A stretch of DNA of 64,000 bases, taken from an uncultured Luteimonas sp. GTDB taxonomy: Bacteria; Pseudomonadota; Gammaproteobacteria; Xanthomonadales; Xanthomonadaceae. The stretch spans positions 48,396-112,395 of the forward strand of contig CALLKI010000043.1 of the NCBI GenBank assembly GCA_938008415.1, read 5' to 3'. A program made the translations under genes and the position numbers. Positions 45,884-58,223 of this stretch are shown here, piece after piece. The notes under the pieces are model-generated. The model had not been told where the DNA came from, did not search any database, and saw nothing but the letters and a program-made list of their open reading frames with translations. Every line of letters starts with the position of its first letter. Position 1 is the stretch's first letter.

Positions 45884-46450
45884 TCAACCGCCGCGGATCA
45901 CGGCTCCGGTGCGGGCATCGCGGATGGTGGTGGGCTGTTGCAGCCCCGAGGTCTCCCCTTCGACGAGCGCATCCACCGCGGCGAGGATGCGCGGGTCGAG
46001 TTCATCGCGCGTGCGCGGCGGCGGGTGCGAGGACAGGTTGGCGCTGGTCGAGACCAGCGGGCCGCCGAATGCCTCGCACAGCGCGGCGGCCACGGGATGC
46101 GCGCTCACCCGCACCGCCACGCTGTCGCGTCCTCCGCTGACCAGCCGCGGCACGCGCGCGGTCGCGGGCATCACCCAGGTGTGCGGGCCGGGCCAGCTGG
46201 CGAGCACCTCGTCGCGGCGCGGCGGGGGGAGGGCGTCCCAGTCAAGCAGCGCGTCGAGCTGCGCGGCGTGCGCGGCGACCAGGATCAGGCCCTTGCCGGG
46301 ATCGCGCTGCTTGAGCGCGAGCAGGCGCCGGACGGCGGCCTCGTCGAACGGATCGCAGCCAAGCCCCCACACGCCTTCGGTCGGACAGGCGACGATGCCG
46401 CCGCGGCGGAGCGCGGCGACGGCATCGGCCAGCGTGCTGTCCGCCGCCAT
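45884..46450 (-). CDS. tsaC: threonylcarbamoyl-AMP synthase
   Basis: A 188-residue TsaC/YrdC/RimN protein making threonylcarbamoyl-AMP from threonine, bicarbonate and ATP for tRNA t6A37. Landmarks are GGIVACPTEGVWGLGCDPFDEAAVRRLLALKQRDPGKGLILVA, the TWVMPA strand, SVAVRVSAHPVA and the terminal PLVSTSANLS. It is the short form without the Sua5 extension. It follows topA by 4 nt in the same operon. TsaD of the same pathway begins at the left window edge. Confidence 0.95.
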   Translation of the reverse strand: MAADSTLADAVAALRRGGIVACPTEGVWGLGCDPFDEAAVRRLLALKQRDPGKGLILVAAHAAQLDALLDWDALPPPRRDEVLASWPGPHTWVMPATARVPRLVSGGRDSVAVRVSAHPVAAALCEAFGGPLVSTSANLSSHPPPRTRDELDPRILAAVDALVEGETSGLQQPTTIRDARTGAVIRGG

Positions 46451-46454
46451 GGCG

Positions 46455-48995
<2,541 letters not shown>

Positions 48996-49054
48996 CTGGG
49001 CAGGGTCCGGGCGCGGCTCGGGAGCCGCGTCATGGGGCGTGGGGGGAGAAAGAG

Positions 49055-49076
49055 ACGCCCGGGAGGCCCCGGGCGT
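49055..49076 (-). terminator. hairpin between smg and topA, possible terminator
   Basis: ACGCCCGGG and CCCGGGCGT form a 9-bp stem around 4 nt. On the minus strand it is followed by CTCTTTCTCC, a weak pyrimidine tract; on the plus strand TTCAGGCTTTTT follows. It probably ends the LysM-dprA-smg transcript before topA, but the tail is imperfect in both directions. Confidence 0.45.
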
Positions 49077-49199
49077 TCAGGCTTTTTATAGTGGAATCAC
49101 GCCCCCGCCGGCCGTGTCAAGCAAGCCGGCGCGGCGCATGCGGGCGGAAACCGCGACCCCGGCCACGTTTCGCCCGGCCGGGTGGCCGGCCGTTCAGTT

Positions 49200-49673
49200 T
49201 CAGTGGACCGGCTCCGGTTCGTCCGCGAACATCTGGTTCTCCATCCAGGCGTAGGCGGCCTCGCTGCCGGGCTGGTTGAACAGCACCATCAGCACCACCC
49301 ACTTCAGGTCCTCCAGGTCCAGGGTGTCCTGGTCCAAGGCCATGACCCGGTCCAGCACCAGCTCGCGCTGGTCCGCGTTCAGGATGCCGTGCTGCTCCAG
49401 GAACATCAGGAAGCCGCGGCACTCCACGTCCAGCCGGTCAAGTTCGGGCCCGGCATAGATCCGGACCGGGCCGCCGGCGTCGGTGCCGTCCGCGGTCGGC
49501 CGCTGCTGGGCGAGCGCGTCGAGCCAGTCGAACGCCTTGTGGATCTCGGAGGGACTGAACCCGGCCTCGAGCAGGCCGTTCTGGATCGAGTCCCGGTCAC
49601 GGACGATGTCCGTGTCCTGGGAGAAATAGTGTTCGAACAGGTAGAGCAGGACGTCCAGGATGCTTTCTTTCAT
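49200..49673 (-). CDS. smg: Smg family protein (DUF494)
   Basis: A 157-residue acidic protein starting MKESILDVLLYLFEHYFSQDT, the diagnostic start of Smg/DUF494, with RDSIQNGLLEAGFSPSEIHKAFDWLDAL and the ELVLDRVMALDQDTLDLEDLKWVVLMVLFNQPG core. Function is not established; it is usually located with dprA, def and topA, exactly as here. It overlaps dprA by 4 nt (ATGA). Confidence 0.95.
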   Translation of the reverse strand: MKESILDVLLYLFEHYFSQDTDIVRDRDSIQNGLLEAGFSPSEIHKAFDWLDALAQQRPTADGTDAGGPVRIYAGPELDRLDVECRGFLMFLEQHGILNADQRELVLDRVMALDQDTLDLEDLKWVVLMVLFNQPGSEAAYAWMENQMFADEPEPVH

Positions 49674-50848
49674 TTCCCCCGGCCTGCGCCCGAGGGCGCG
49701 GTGTGAGATGTCTTGCGGGAGTAGCGGCCGTGCTCGCACACGACCCGGCCTTCCAGCTCCATGACGAGCAGCATGGAGGACAGTTCCGCGGCCGTCAATC
49801 CGGTGCGCCCGGCCAGCACATCCATAGGGATTGGGTCGTGGCCGAGTGCCGACCACAACAGCTGGTGGCGCGGATCGTCCGGTGGCGGTGCCGTGGTGTC
49901 TTCGCCGACGCTCCCGGCCATCGGAATGGGGGCGCCCAGACGCCGGCGCAAGGCATCGCCGAGGGTGGAGGCCACCGGGGCGAGCGCGGCGTTCACCTCG
50001 TCCGGCGACTCGACGAGCGCGGCACCGTCGCGGATCAGGCGATGGCAGCCGCGGGCCATCGGGTTGTGGATCGAGCCCGGCAGGGCGAACACCTCGCGCC
50101 CGGCCTCGGCGGCGAACCGGGCGGTGATCAGCGCACCGGAACGTTCCGCGGCCTCGACCACCAGCGTGCCCAGCGCCAGGCCGGCGATGATGCGGTTGCG
50201 GCAGGGGAAGTGCCCGCGCCGGGCCGGGGTGCCGGGCGGGTGCTCGCTGGCCACGGCGCCGGTGGCGGCAATGCGCATGTGCAGGTCCGCGTGCCGGCGC
50301 GGGTAGGGCACGTCGATGCCGCTGCCGAGCACGGCGACGGTGATGCCACCGGCTTCCAGCGCGGCCTCGTGTGCGGCGGCGTCCACCCCCGCGGCCAGCC
50401 CGCTGCAGACCGCCAGCCCCGAGGCCGCGAAGGCGCGCGCGAACAGGCGGGCATTGTCGCGCCCGCCCGCGGTGGGGTGGCGGCTGCCCACCACCGCGAC
50501 CGCAGGGTGCCAGAGCAGGGCGGGGTCGCCGGCGACGAACAGCGCCAGGGGCGGGCTGGGGATCCGGCGCAGCAGTTCCGGGTAATCCGGGTCATGCCAG
50601 CCGAGCAGGTGGTGGCCGGGCGCCTGCAGCCAGTCGAGGGCGCGCGGATCGGCCGGGCGGCGCGCCGCGAGGACGGCGACCTGGTCCGGATCGAGCCCGG
50701 CCCGGCGCCAGGCGGGCGGGCCGGCGTCCAGCGCGGCCCCGGGCGACGGATGCTGTTCCAGCAGGCGCCGGCGCGGCGCCACGGGGCCGCCCGCGGCAAG
50801 CAGGCGCAGCAGGGCCTCGCTGGAATCCGTGGGAGGGCGGTGCGGCAT
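49670..50848 (-). CDS. dprA: DNA-processing protein DprA
   Basis: A 392-residue DprA/Smf. DprA loads RecA on incoming single-stranded DNA in natural transformation. An N-terminal SAM-like region precedes the extended Rossmann fold (VAVVGSRHPTAGGRDNARLFARAFAASGLAVCSGLAAGVDAAAHEAAL; GSGIDVPYPRRHADLHMRI; FPCRNRIIAGLALGTLVVEAAERSGALITARFA). The C-terminal winged-helix DML1-like domain (LLWSALGHDPIPMDVLAGRTGLTAAELSSMLLVMELEGRV) is present, so the protein looks complete and competence-capable. It lies between the LysM gene and smg. Confidence 0.96.
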   Translation of the reverse strand: MPHRPPTDSSEALLRLLAAGGPVAPRRRLLEQHPSPGAALDAGPPAWRRAGLDPDQVAVLAARRPADPRALDWLQAPGHHLLGWHDPDYPELLRRIPSPPLALFVAGDPALLWHPAVAVVGSRHPTAGGRDNARLFARAFAASGLAVCSGLAAGVDAAAHEAALEAGGITVAVLGSGIDVPYPRRHADLHMRIAATGAVASEHPPGTPARRGHFPCRNRIIAGLALGTLVVEAAERSGALITARFAAEAGREVFALPGSIHNPMARGCHRLIRDGAALVESPDEVNAALAPVASTLGDALRRRLGAPIPMAGSVGEDTTAPPPDDPRHQLLWSALGHDPIPMDVLAGRTGLTAAELSSMLLVMELEGRVVCEHGRYSRKTSHTAPSGAGRGK

Positions 50849-50928
50849 GCCGCCAGCCTGCCGCGGAAACGGGGACGGCGCCCTAGGGCGCCGTCCCGCG
50901 TGCGTGTAGGGAAACCCCGCGTCCGCGC

Positions 50929-52101
50929 TCAGTACGGCGCGTCCGGGTGCTTGAGGTGGTAGCCGATGCGGGTCGGACGCACGCTGCTCATGACCAGCGC
51001 GTAGCTCATCTTCTCGAAGGTGCGGAACACGATCGCGTGGCCCACGAACTCGTCGGGCAGGCGCACCCTGTTCTCGAAGAACACGGTGTCCTCGTCGCGG
51101 TACTCGCCCTTTTCGACCCGGTCGACTGCCTGGGTGCCCTCGCGCCAGAGCGAGAACACGGTGCCGTTGTCCACGCCGTCGCGCGCGCCGACCGAGATCG
51201 CGATCACGTCGCGCGGGCCGCCGTGGGCCAGCATGTCGGCCACGCCGATCACGCGCGCCACGCCGTAGTCGGTCTGCTGCCTCGGCGGGTGCGGGAAGAA
51301 CTGCAGGTCGTAGGGCTGGGCGTCCACCGGGATCAGGCGGTCGCCGACGCGGACCTCGCGGCCGGTCTCGTCCAGCAGCAGGGTGCTGGTCTGGATGCCG
51401 CCGACCTCGCCGCGGGTGATGGTGCCGACGTTGACGCGCTGCAGCTCGTAGCCCAGCACCTCCTTGCCCTTGTCGGGCATGATCACGTCGGCCCAGTACT
51501 GCTGGAAGTCGGTCTCGCGGCGGCCGCGGAAGTCGAGGTCGTCCTTGTGGTGCACGTCGCAGCACAGGCCGCTGCGGTCCACGCGGGCGAAGCGCACGGT
51601 CGGGCGCACCACCGCGTAGCGCTGGCCGGGCTGGGCGTCGGGCAGGCCGCGGATGTAGGCGACCTGGCCCTGGGTGCCGCGCAGGCGGTCCTCCTCGAGC
51701 GCCACCACGTACGGCAGGTGCTCGAAGCTGTCGACCACGCGCAGGTCCTTCAGGAAGGCCTCGACGTCGGACAGCGGGATCGCGTCGATCGGGCGGGGGT
51801 CCTCGCGCGGGCCGGGCTCGACGGTGACCCGGTCCAGGTAGGCGAGGCTGATCACGTCGCCCGGATAGATCAGGTGCGGGTTCTGGATCTGCGGGTTGGC
51901 CTGCCAGATTTCCGGCCACAGCCACGGCTTGCGCAGGAACCGGCCGGCGATGTCCCACAGCGTGTCGCCGCGCTTGACCACGTAGGTGTCGGGGTGGTCC
52001 CCCCGCAGGCCCTGCGCGGCGGCATAGGCCGTGACCGTCAGCAACGCGACGGCAACGCCGGTGCGAAGCCCCCGGGAAAGGCGCTCGAGTCTGCTGGCCA
52101 T
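50929..52101 (-). CDS. exported LysM-domain protein
   Basis: A 390-residue protein with a signal peptide (LRTGVAVALLTVTAYAAAQ) and a LysM domain at about 39-85 (YVVKRGDTLWDIAGRFLRKPWLWPEIWQANPQI). A large C-terminal region of unknown fold follows, with a C-C pair (SGLCCDVHHKDD). LysM suggests binding to peptidoglycan. It is regularly found upstream of dprA in gammaproteobacteria. A TATAGT -10 (52141-52146, minus) and GGGGAG ribosome site precede ATG 52101; it is divergent from def. Confidence 0.9.
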   Translation of the reverse strand: MASRLERLSRGLRTGVAVALLTVTAYAAAQGLRGDHPDTYVVKRGDTLWDIAGRFLRKPWLWPEIWQANPQIQNPHLIYPGDVISLAYLDRVTVEPGPREDPRPIDAIPLSDVEAFLKDLRVVDSFEHLPYVVALEEDRLRGTQGQVAYIRGLPDAQPGQRYAVVRPTVRFARVDRSGLCCDVHHKDDLDFRGRRETDFQQYWADVIMPDKGKEVLGYELQRVNVGTITRGEVGGIQTSTLLLDETGREVRVGDRLIPVDAQPYDLQFFPHPPRQQTDYGVARVIGVADMLAHGGPRDVIAISVGARDGVDNGTVFSLWREGTQAVDRVEKGEYRDEDTVFFENRVRLPDEFVGHAIVFRTFEKMSYALVMSSVRPTRIGYHLKHPDAPY

Positions 52102-52140
52102 CTACCTGCTCCCCTTGGAGATTTCCCCTGCAGCCGGGGC

Positions 52141-52189
52141 ACTATAGCTTACAAATCGCGGGCCGAGGCAAGCTCGGGCGCGCTACAAT
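52141..52189. promoter_or_regulatory. divergent promoter region between LysM gene and def
   Basis: On the minus strand TATAGT (52146-52141) faces the LysM gene with a leader of about 33 nt. On the plus strand TACAAT (52184-52189) faces def with a leader of about 38 nt. The two -10 boxes are 37 bp apart, so the upstream elements overlap. Prediction from motif. Confidence 0.5.
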
Positions 52190-52233
52190 GCCGCCATCTC
52201 GCGCGGTTGTGACCGCCGCCACGCTCCGGTGCC

Positions 52234-52749
52234 ATGTCCCTGCTCCCGATCCTCGAATACCCGCATCCCGGCCTGCGCAAGGTCGCCAGCCCGGTCGAGG
52301 CCGAACGGCTGGCCGACCCCGCGTTCCAGCGCCTGATCGACGACATGTTCCGGACCATGTACGAGGCGCCGGGCATCGGCCTGGCGGCGCCGCAGGTGAA
52401 CGTGCTGCAGCGGTTCATGGTCATCGACGTGAGCGAGGGTCGCGACCAGCCGCTCGTGTTCATCAACCCGGTGATCCGCGAGCGCTCGGTCGACCTGCGC
52501 ATGCACCAGGAGGGCTGCCTGTCCATCCCGGGCGTGTTCGCCGAGGTCACCCGCCCGGACGGCATCGTGGTCGAGGCCCTCGACCGCCACGGCAAGCCGT
52601 TCGAGCTGCGCGTGGACGGCCTGCTGGCGACCTGCGTGCAGCACGAGGTGGACCACCTGGACGGCAAGCTGTTCATCGACTACCTCTCGCCGCTCAAGCG
52701 CGAGCGCGCGCTGAAGAAGCTGGAAAAGCTGCGCCGGCAGAAGGGCTGA
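52234..52749 (+). CDS. def: peptide deformylase
   Basis: A 171-residue metal-dependent deformylase removing the N-formyl group from new proteins. All three motifs are intact: GIGLAAPQ (47-54), EGCLS with metal ligand C95, and HEVDH with ligands H137 and H141 and catalytic E138. It heads the def-fmt-rsmB operon with a 4-nt gap to fmt. Confidence 0.98.
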   Translation: MSLLPILEYPHPGLRKVASPVEAERLADPAFQRLIDDMFRTMYEAPGIGLAAPQVNVLQRFMVIDVSEGRDQPLVFINPVIRERSVDLRMHQEGCLSIPGVFAEVTRPDGIVVEALDRHGKPFELRVDGLLATCVQHEVDHLDGKLFIDYLSPLKRERALKKLEKLRRQKG

Positions 52750-52753
52750 AGGC

Positions 52754-53674
52754 ATGTCCCTGCGGATCGTCTTCGCCGGGACCCCGGAGTTCGCCGTGCC
52801 TTCGCTGCGCGTCGCCGCGTCGCGCGGCGAGGTCGTCGCCGTCTACACCCAGCCGGACCGTCCCGCCGGGCGCGGCCGGAAGCTGACGCCCTCCCCGGTC
52901 AAGGTCGAGGCGCTCTCGCGCGGCCTGGCTGTGCTGCAGCCGGAGACGCTGCGCACGGAACAGTCGCAGGAGGCATTGCGCGCGCTGCGCCCCGACCTGA
53001 TGGTCGTGGTCGCCTATGGCCTGCTGCTGCCGCAGGCGATCCTCGACATCCCGACGTACGGCTGCTGGAACGTGCACGCCTCGCTGCTGCCGCGCTGGCG
53101 CGGCGCGGCGCCGATCCAGCGCGCGATCGAGGCCGGCGATGCCGAAACCGGCGTGTGCCTGATGCAGATGGAGAAGGGGCTGGACACCGGGCCGGTGCTG
53201 CTGTCGCGTTCGACCCCGATCGGCGGGCACGAGACCGCCGGCCAGCTGCACGACCGCCTGGCCGAGCTGGGCGCGCAGGTGCTGGCGGACGGGCTCGGGC
53301 TGTTGCGCGCGGGCATCCGCCCGGTGCCGCGGCCACAGCCTGCCGAGGGCGTGACCTACGCGCGCAAGCTGGAGAAGTCCGAGGCGGTGCTCGACTGGAG
53401 CCGGCCGGCGGAGGTGCTCGCGCGCAAGGTGCGCGCTTTCCACCCCTGGCCGGTCGCCGAGGCCGACGTCGCCGGCGAGCGCCTGCGCATCCACGGCGCG
53501 GTCGCGCTGGCGCAGGCGCACCATGCCGTGCCGGGCACGGTGCTCGCCGCCGGCCGCGAGGGCATCGACGTCGCGTGCGGCGAGGGCGTGCTGCGCATCC
53601 GCACCCTGCAGCGCGCCGGCGGCAAGGTGATCACCGCCGCCGACTACCTCAACGCCCGGCGCGACCTGGCCTGA
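52754..53674 (+). CDS. fmt: methionyl-tRNA formyltransferase
   Basis: A 306-residue enzyme formylating initiator Met-tRNA. The formyl-folate domain contains VYTQPDRPAGRGRKLTPSPVK (target-recognition loop), the catalytic region NVHASLLPRWRGAAPIQRAI with H and downstream D in MEKGLDTGPVLL, then the OB-fold C-terminal tRNA-binding domain (RAFHPWPVAEADVAGERLRIHGA). It supplies the substrate later used by Def, the adjacent gene. Confidence 0.98.
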   Translation: MSLRIVFAGTPEFAVPSLRVAASRGEVVAVYTQPDRPAGRGRKLTPSPVKVEALSRGLAVLQPETLRTEQSQEALRALRPDLMVVVAYGLLLPQAILDIPTYGCWNVHASLLPRWRGAAPIQRAIEAGDAETGVCLMQMEKGLDTGPVLLSRSTPIGGHETAGQLHDRLAELGAQVLADGLGLLRAGIRPVPRPQPAEGVTYARKLEKSEAVLDWSRPAEVLARKVRAFHPWPVAEADVAGERLRIHGAVALAQAHHAVPGTVLAAGREGIDVACGEGVLRIRTLQRAGGKVITAADYLNARRDLA

Positions 53675-53717
53675 ACCTCCCGCGAACCCTGCCCGGCGAC
53701 CGGGCGACCGCTGACGC

Positions 53718-55022
53718 ATGAAGACGGCATCCCCAGGCACCGCCCCACGCATCGCCGCCGCCTCGGTGCTCGACGCGGTGCTGCACCGCGGCCGTTCGCT
53801 CAGGGCCGAGCTTGCGCGGGCGCTGGGCGGCCTGCCGGACCCGCGCGACCGCGCGCTGGCCGAGGCGATCTGCTTCGCCGCGCTGCGCATCCGACACCGC
53901 GCCGACGCCGCGCTGGCGGCGTGGATGCCGAGGCCGCCGGCCGGACGCGACGCTCCGTTGCGTGCGCTGCTGCTGGCGGGATTCGCCCAGCTCGACCCGC
54001 TGCGCCTGCCCGCGCACGCCGCGGTCGCGGCCACGGTGGAAGCGGCACGCGCGATGGGACGGCCGCACCAGGCGGGGCTGGTCAACGCCCTGTTGCGCCG
54101 CGCCCAGCGCGAGGGCCTGCCCGAAGGCGACTGGCGCGACCTGTGGCCGTCATGGCTGCGCGGCCGGCTGAAGGCGGACTGGCCCGGCGACTTCGAGGCG
54201 ATCATCGCCGCCAGCAGCGCGCAGGCGCCCACCTGGCTGCGGGTGAACCGCAGGCGCACCACGCGCGAGGCCTACTGGCAGCGCCTGCATGAAGCCGGCA
54301 TCGGCGCGGCGGAACATCCCGCGCTGCCCGATGCCCTGTGCATCGAAGGCTCGATCCCGGTCTCGGCGCTGCCGGGCTTCGCCGAGGGCGAGGTCTCGGT
54401 GCAGGACGGCGCCGCGCAACTGGTCGCCGACGCGCTCTCGCCGCCGCCGGGGGCGCGCGTGCTCGATGCCTGCGCCGCGCCTGGCGGCAAGGCCGCGCAC
54501 CTGCTCGAGCGCGATCCGTCGCTGCGCCTGACCGCCCTCGACGTGGATCCCGCCCGACTGGAGCTGGTGCGCGCGAACTTCACGCGGCTGGGTGTCGGGG
54601 AGCATGCCGGGCTGCACGCGGCCGACGCCACCGCGCCGGAGGCGTGGTGGGACGGCAGGCCGTTCGACGCGATCCTGCTCGATGCGCCGTGTTCGGCGAC
54701 CGGCATCATCCGCCGCCAGCCGGACGTGCTGCTGCACCGGCGCGAGGCCGACCTGGCCGCCCTGGCCGGACTGCAGGCGCGGCTGCTGCGCTCGCTGTGG
54801 CCGCTGCTGCGCCCGGGTGGCCGGCTGCTCTACGCCACCTGCTCGATCCTCAAGGCCGAGAACGCGGCGCAGGTGGATGCCTTCCTTGCCGGCCACGAAG
54901 ATGCGGAGCCGGTCACGCTTCCCGGTGTTTTCGGCAACGCCATCGGTGCCGGCCGCCAACGTTTCCCAGGCATGGATGGCATGGACGGATTCTTCTACGC
55001 CTGCATGCGCAAACGGCAATGA
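53718..55022 (+). CDS. rsmB: 16S rRNA (cytosine-967-C5)-methyltransferase
   Basis: A 434-residue RsmB. An N-terminal NusB-like domain (about 1-145: AASVLDAVLHRGRSLRAELARAL; NALLRRAQREGLP) precedes a Rossmann methyltransferase with the SAM motif VLDACAAPGGKAAHLLE. The two cysteines of m5C enzymes are C325 (DAPCSATGIIRRQPD) and the nucleophile C375 (YATCSILKAEN). It methylates 16S rRNA near the P-site. Third gene of def-fmt-rsmB. Confidence 0.97.
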   Translation: MKTASPGTAPRIAAASVLDAVLHRGRSLRAELARALGGLPDPRDRALAEAICFAALRIRHRADAALAAWMPRPPAGRDAPLRALLLAGFAQLDPLRLPAHAAVAATVEAARAMGRPHQAGLVNALLRRAQREGLPEGDWRDLWPSWLRGRLKADWPGDFEAIIAASSAQAPTWLRVNRRRTTREAYWQRLHEAGIGAAEHPALPDALCIEGSIPVSALPGFAEGEVSVQDGAAQLVADALSPPPGARVLDACAAPGGKAAHLLERDPSLRLTALDVDPARLELVRANFTRLGVGEHAGLHAADATAPEAWWDGRPFDAILLDAPCSATGIIRRQPDVLLHRREADLAALAGLQARLLRSLWPLLRPGGRLLYATCSILKAENAAQVDAFLAGHEDAEPVTLPGVFGNAIGAGRQRFPGMDGMDGFFYACMRKRQ

Positions 55023-55076
55023 TTCCGCCATGATCGGTTCATGCACCGGGCGCTAGAGTGCGCGGCCGGTGACCGC

Positions 55077-56147
55077 ATGAAACCCATGGTTCAAAGCACT
55101 CCTTCCCCCTGGTTGAGCGTGCTCGTGCCGGTCTACGGGGTCGAGCGGTGGATCCGGCAGTGCATGGAGTCGGTGCTTTCGCAGGCGGACGACGGGGTCG
55201 AGATCCTCGTGCTCGACGACGCCTCGCCGGACGGCTCGATGGCGATCGTGCATGAGCTGCAGCAGCGGCATCCGGGCCGCATCCGCGTCCTGGAACATCC
55301 GCGCAACCGTGGCCTGTCCGCCGCCCGCAACAGCCTGATGGACGCGGCGACGGGACGTTACTTCTGGTTCCTGGATTCGGACGACGTGCTGCTGCCGGGC
55401 GCGATCGAAAGGCTGCGTGGCGTCGTCGCGCGGGAAGCCCCGGACCTCGTGCTGTGCGACTTCAGGGTGCTGCGCGAGGACTCCGGGCTGTTGCATCGCC
55501 TGCGGGGCGAGATGCACCGCCGCAGCTTTGCCGGGCGGACGCGCGCCGGCTCCGGCCGCGACGCCCTGCTTGCGGGCCTGCTCGAGGCACGGCAGTTCCA
55601 TGCCTGGTCGAAGATCGCCACCGCCGGGATCTGGCGCGCGGCGCGCTTCCCGGAAGGCCGGTATTTCGAGGACATCGCCGTGATCGCGCCGTTGTGCGCT
55701 CCGGTGCGGAACTGGCGCCACGTGCCGGAGCCCTGGGTCGGTTACCGCCAGCGCGACGGCAGCATCCTGTCCGACATGACGCCGGCCAAGACGCGTGACC
55801 TGCTGGCATCGTTGCGGGACCTGCACCGTGGTGTGACGGCCATGCAGGGCCTGTCCGCGCGCACGCGCCGCGCGCTGGAGTACGCCTGCCTGCGTGCCTT
55901 CGCCGCGCTGGCGCGCAAGATGCCCGGCGATGAATCCCTGGAGCGCGAGTGCCTGGCGGTCATGGCGGAGGTCTTCCCGCAGGGCATACCACGCGTGCTT
56001 GCCGACTGCCGCAGGCGTGGCTGGTGGCTGCGCGCATGGCGTGCCGGGCACAGCCTGGCGCGCCGCGGGTGGGGGCACCACGCCGGCGATCAGGAGAGGA
56101 AGCGCCCGGCGATGCTGTCGCGCCGGTACAGCCCGCGGGCGAGGTAG
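55077..56147 (+). CDS. family 2 glycosyltransferase
   Basis: A 356-residue GT-A fold enzyme: WLSVLVPVYGVERWIRQCMESVLSQ, nucleotide-binding VLDDASPDGS, and the metal motif DSDD in GRYFWFLDSDDVLLPG. A C-terminal helical part probably sets the acceptor. It resembles enzymes that build LPS or exopolysaccharide, but the sugar is unknown. ATG 55077 is chosen; an in-frame ATG at 55041 would add 12 residues without family character. Its 3' end overlaps the convergent glycosyltransferase by 58 nt. Confidence 0.85.
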   Translation: MKPMVQSTPSPWLSVLVPVYGVERWIRQCMESVLSQADDGVEILVLDDASPDGSMAIVHELQQRHPGRIRVLEHPRNRGLSAARNSLMDAATGRYFWFLDSDDVLLPGAIERLRGVVAREAPDLVLCDFRVLREDSGLLHRLRGEMHRRSFAGRTRAGSGRDALLAGLLEARQFHAWSKIATAGIWRAARFPEGRYFEDIAVIAPLCAPVRNWRHVPEPWVGYRQRDGSILSDMTPAKTRDLLASLRDLHRGVTAMQGLSARTRRALEYACLRAFAALARKMPGDESLERECLAVMAEVFPQGIPRVLADCRRRGWWLRAWRAGHSLARRGWGHHAGDQERKRPAMLSRRYSPRAR

Positions 56148-57025
56148 CCTTCCAGTTTCCGGCGCTCGCCCCCGCGCAGCTTGATCAGCCGCGGCGGCCG
56201 TGCCGGTGCCGGTTGCGCGAGCAGGCGCCGGTACAGCCGCAGGCGCCGCCAGTGCGAGACGTGCTGCAGGAAGTAGGCGGTGTCCTCGGCGCGCCACAGT
56301 TGCAGCCGCCAGCCCCGGCCGGCGTCCAGCACCGCCTGCGCGCAGACGTGGATGATCAGGTACGCGGGATGCTTGATCCGCTGCACCAGCCGCCCGTAGC
56401 GGCCTTCCCGCCGCAGCGCGTCGAGGTAGGCATCGTCGCCCATGGCCAGCGCGCGGCACAGCTCCGCGCGCCAGGCGCGGACGAACGGCATGCCCGGCGG
56501 TGCGGCCATGCACCAGCTGTCGACCACCGGCGGGTGGCCAGGCTCGCCGTACTTGTCGATGAAGTAGCCCAGGTATTCGGCACCGCTTTCGGCCTGCGCC
56601 TCGACCATCCAGTCGAGCGAAGCGGTGAGGATGCTGCTGGCGTCCACCCACACGCCGCCGTGGCGTTCGAGCAGGGTGAGGCGCAGCCAGTCCGAGCGCC
56701 GCGCGGGCGTCATCGATTCGAAGCTTTCCGGCAGCCCGTCGGCACCGGCGTGGCGGTGCAGCTCGCTGCCGAGGACGAGGCGGACGTCCCAGCCCGGGCA
56801 CATCCGGCGCCAGTTCTCCACGCACCGGCGCACGACCAGCGGCACGTCGTCCGAATGCCAGTACGACCACACGATGCGCGGGATGCGCGCGTCCGGCGGC
56901 ACCCGGCCGTCGCCCGGCAGCAGCACCACCCGCGGATGTTCCGGGCACGATTCGACCGGCCGTGACAGCCATGCGAAGGCCGCGATCAGGAGCATGCACA
57001 GGGCGCCGAGCCAGAACCAGATCAT
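56090..57025 (-). CDS. capsular-polysaccharide-type (GT32-like) glycosyltransferase
   Basis: A 311-residue protein with an N-terminal membrane anchor (MIWFWLGALCMLLIAAFAWLS) and a GT32/Caps_synth-type domain: RIPRIVWSYWHSDDVPLVVRRCVENWRRMCPGWDV, then MTPARRSDWLRLTLLERHGGVWVDASSILT, where the late D-A-S takes the place of the usual DxD-type motif. The tail is basic. It probably faces the cytoplasm at the inner membrane and acts on cell-surface glycans; donor and acceptor unknown. It is divergent from the GT4 gene and overlaps the GT2 gene tail to tail. Confidence 0.82.
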   Translation of the reverse strand: MIWFWLGALCMLLIAAFAWLSRPVESCPEHPRVVLLPGDGRVPPDARIPRIVWSYWHSDDVPLVVRRCVENWRRMCPGWDVRLVLGSELHRHAGADGLPESFESMTPARRSDWLRLTLLERHGGVWVDASSILTASLDWMVEAQAESGAEYLGYFIDKYGEPGHPPVVDSWCMAAPPGMPFVRAWRAELCRALAMGDDAYLDALRREGRYGRLVQRIKHPAYLIIHVCAQAVLDAGRGWRLQLWRAEDTAYFLQHVSHWRRLRLYRRLLAQPAPARPPRLIKLRGGERRKLEGYLARGLYRRDSIAGRFLS

Positions 57026-57082
57026 GCAAGTACGGGCCGTCGCCGGCCGCAGGGTGTGGGTTGGCGATATCGTATGCGGCTT

Positions 57083-58216
<1,134 letters not shown>

Positions 58217-58223
58217 GCCTGCG

